DNA of 64,000 nucleotides. Origin: Gordonia hankookensis. GTDB taxonomy: Bacteria; Actinomycetota; Actinomycetes; Mycobacteriales; Mycobacteriaceae. Position 1 is the first letter of the stretch, and each line of letters opens with the position of its first letter. Below the pieces are notes generated by a model. The model saw nothing but the letters and a program-made list of their open reading frames with translations, ran no database searches and was not told where the DNA came from. Position numbers and translations under genes: made by a program. Of this stretch, positions 62,637 to 64,000 are shown piece after piece. The stretch covers positions 868,001-932,000 of the forward strand of contig NZ_JACWMS010000002.1 in assembly GCF_014673215.1 (NCBI RefSeq), given 5' to 3'.

Positions 62637-64000
62637 CCTTCCCGACACTTGCCGACTTCGGCCATGACCCCTGGTGGCTCATCCTGATCAAGGCGGTGGC
62701 GGTCTTCGCGTTCCTGGTCGCCAATCCACTCGCCGCCATCCTGATCGAGCGAAAGATCATGGCGCGGATGCAGACCCGCATCGGACCCAACCGGGTCGGT
62801 CCGCGCGGCCTGCTGCAGAGTCTGGCCGACGGCGTCAAACTGGCGCTCAAAGAGGGCATCATCCCGTCGAGCGTCGACAAGCCGATCTACCTTCTCGCCC
62901 CGATCATCGCGGTGGTGCCGGCGATCATGGCATTCGCGGTCATCCCGTTCGGTCCGATGGTGTCGGTGTTCGGGCACCAGACCCCGCTGCAGCTCACCGA
63001 CCTCCCGGTCGGTGTTCTCTACGTCCTCGCCATCACCTCGGTTGGCGTGTACGGCATCGTGCTGGCCGGGTGGTCGTCGGGCTCGACGTATCCGCTGCTC
63101 GGCGGGCTGCGCTCCACGGCCCAGGTGATCTCCTACGAGATCGCGATGGGCCTCACCTTCGCCGCGGTGTTCCTCGATGCGACCACCATGTCGACATCGG
63201 GCATCGTGGCTGCACAAGAACATCATTGGTATGTGCTGTTGCTGTTGCCGTCGTTCGTGATCTATGCGATCTCGATGGTCGGCGAGACCAATCGCGCACC
63301 CTTCGACCTGCCCGAGGCCGAGGGCGAACTCGTCGGCGGATTCCACACCGAGTACTCCTCGCTCAAGTTCGCCATGTTCATGCTCGCCGAGTACATCAAC
63401 ATGGTCACCGTCTCGGCACTCGCCACCACCCTGTTCCTCGGTGGTTGGCAGGCGCCCTGGCCGGTCAGCATCTTCGACTGGGCGAACTCCGGCTGGTGGC
63501 CGATCCTGTGGTTCACGATCAAGGTCTGGGTGTTCCTGTTCGTGTTCATCTGGCTGCGGACCAGTCTGCCCCGCCTGCGCTACGACCAGTTCATGAACCT
63601 GGGCTGGAAGGTCCTGATCCCGATCTCGCTGACCTGGGTGATGGTGGTCGCCCTGATCCGCGCGGCGATCGGCACTTCCGCCGACGACGACCTCGTGCGC
63701 TCGCTGGTCTCGGCAGGCGCCGGACTCGTGGTGACCGCGCTGATCGGATATGCCATCTGGCGGCTGATGAGACTTCCTGCTGCGCAGGATGTCTCGAGAC
63801 GCGGTGCCTCCGTCGCCACTACTCCGCCGGATCGAGTAGCCGGCGCGCGAAGCGTGTCGGCGTATCGAGATCGACCACCGGGAGACGGACCACCCGACGA
63901 CGAACGGGAAGAGGTCTTCGACCCGATGGCAGGCGGATTCCCGGTGCCTCCGATGCCGGGTCAGGTGCTTGCGACCGGCCCCGCAAGCAAACCCGCCCAA
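62633..64000 (+). CDS. nuoH: NADH-quinone oxidoreductase subunit H (partial, 3' end outside window)
   Basis: The first 456 residues of the membrane subunit that forms the quinone channel. It has [20 protein letters not shown] near the N-terminus, [20 protein letters not shown] in the middle and about eight transmembrane helices. After the last helix (about residue 380) an odd stretch [26 protein letters not shown] precedes the conserved [16 protein letters not shown] of actinobacterial NuoH (quoted in outline). That stretch is encoded by an interspersed repeat (63831-63876). The ATG overlaps the nuoG stop. Confidence 0.95.
   Translation, partial: MTFPTLADFGHDPWWLILIKAVAVFAFLVANPLAAILIERKIMARMQTRIGPNRVGPRGLLQSLADGVKLALKEGIIPSSVDKPIYLLAPIIAVVPAIMAFAVIPFGPMVSVFGHQTPLQLTDLPVGVLYVLAITSVGVYGIVLAGWSSGSTYPLLGGLRSTAQVISYEIAMGLTFAAVFLDATTMSTSGIVAAQEHHWYVLLLLPSFVIYAISMVGETNRAPFDLPEAEGELVGGFHTEYSSLKFAMFMLAEYINMVTVSALATTLFLGGWQAPWPVSIFDWANSGWWPILWFTIKVWVFLFVFIWLRTSLPRLRYDQFMNLGWKVLIPISLTWVMVVALIRAAIGTSADDDLVRSLVSAGAGLVVTALIGYAIWRLMRLPAAQDVSRRGASVATTPPDRVAGARSVSAYRDRPPGDGPPDDEREEVFDPMAGGFPVPPMPGQVLATGPASKPAQ
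63831..63876 (-). repeat. interspersed repeat inside nuoH
   Basis: On the minus strand the sequence reads TCTCGATACGCC, then a GC-rich middle, then GGCTACTCGAT. The array at 43919-44231 has the same outer blocks (TCTCGATACGCC at its start, CTACTCGACCAGCGG in each unit). It is inserted in frame within the nuoH C-terminal coding region. Confidence 0.65.

Noticed and set aside
61889..64000. 703-residue minus-strand open frame across nuoG-nuoH
   Set aside because: It is antisense to intact, well-conserved nuo genes; high-GC DNA often has long shadow frames. Its composition is rich in His, Asp and Arg and no family is recognisable.

Overview
The window is GC-rich actinobacterial chromosome, most likely from Gordonia or a close relative in the Mycobacteriales. 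The main evidence is gene order. The block dnaB – rplI – rpsR – ssb – rpsF – GT87 membrane protein – ponA – DUF5318 – PadR – ino1 mirrors the Mycobacterium tuberculosis Rv0046c-Rv0058 region. A degenerate response regulator stands before nuoA as Rv3143 does, and the LigC/Prim-Pol pair resembles Rv3731/Rv3730c. Genus-level assignment is inference. I saw no tRNA, rRNA, CRISPR array or insertion sequence.

Region 1 (about 0.2-14.6 kb) is an accessory catabolic island. A minus-strand operon has the order iacA-iacB-iacC-iacD-iacE-iacF, the order known for bacterial indole-3-acetic acid (auxin) degradation. It is flanked by a FixJ-like response regulator and a FixL-like PAS histidine kinase. Next to it lie a GMC alcohol oxidoreductase with an aldehyde dehydrogenase, and a TetR-controlled unit holding an APC amine/amino-acid permease and a flavin amine oxidase. 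Read together, the island could import tryptamine, deaminate it to indole-3-acetaldehyde (tryptophol could enter through the GMC enzyme), oxidise this to IAA and pass IAA to the Iac enzymes toward catechol. A perfect 32-bp inverted repeat is the probable TetR operator.

Region 2 (14.7-24.0 kb) is patchy: a SHOCT protein, an SRPBCC protein, hydrolases, an Lsr2-like nucleoid protein, a CD225 membrane protein, a secreted lipase plus a decayed fragment of a second lipase, and several frameshifted genes (alpha/beta hydrolase, GIY-YIG, uracil-DNA-glycosylase-like).

Region 3 (24.0-39.0 kb) is core: dnaB with a class 3 intein in its Walker A motif, ribosomal proteins L9, S18 and S6, SSB, two GT87-type membrane glycosyltransferases, the penicillin-binding protein PonA, and a PadR-ino1 operon ending in a strong hairpin.

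Region 4 (39.0-54.5 kb) holds a short aconitase, a CaxA exchanger, a tandem array of about seven 41-bp repeats, LigC with Prim-Pol, GluQRS and an unusual Tgt (both acting on queuosine), two CBS-domain membrane proteins, a lipoprotein, and divergent murF and ddl.

Region 5 (54.6 kb to the end) is the nuo operon for respiratory complex I, nuoA through most of nuoH, with tightly overlapping starts and stops. An interspersed repeat of the same family as the tandem array lies in frame inside the nuoH C-terminal coding region.
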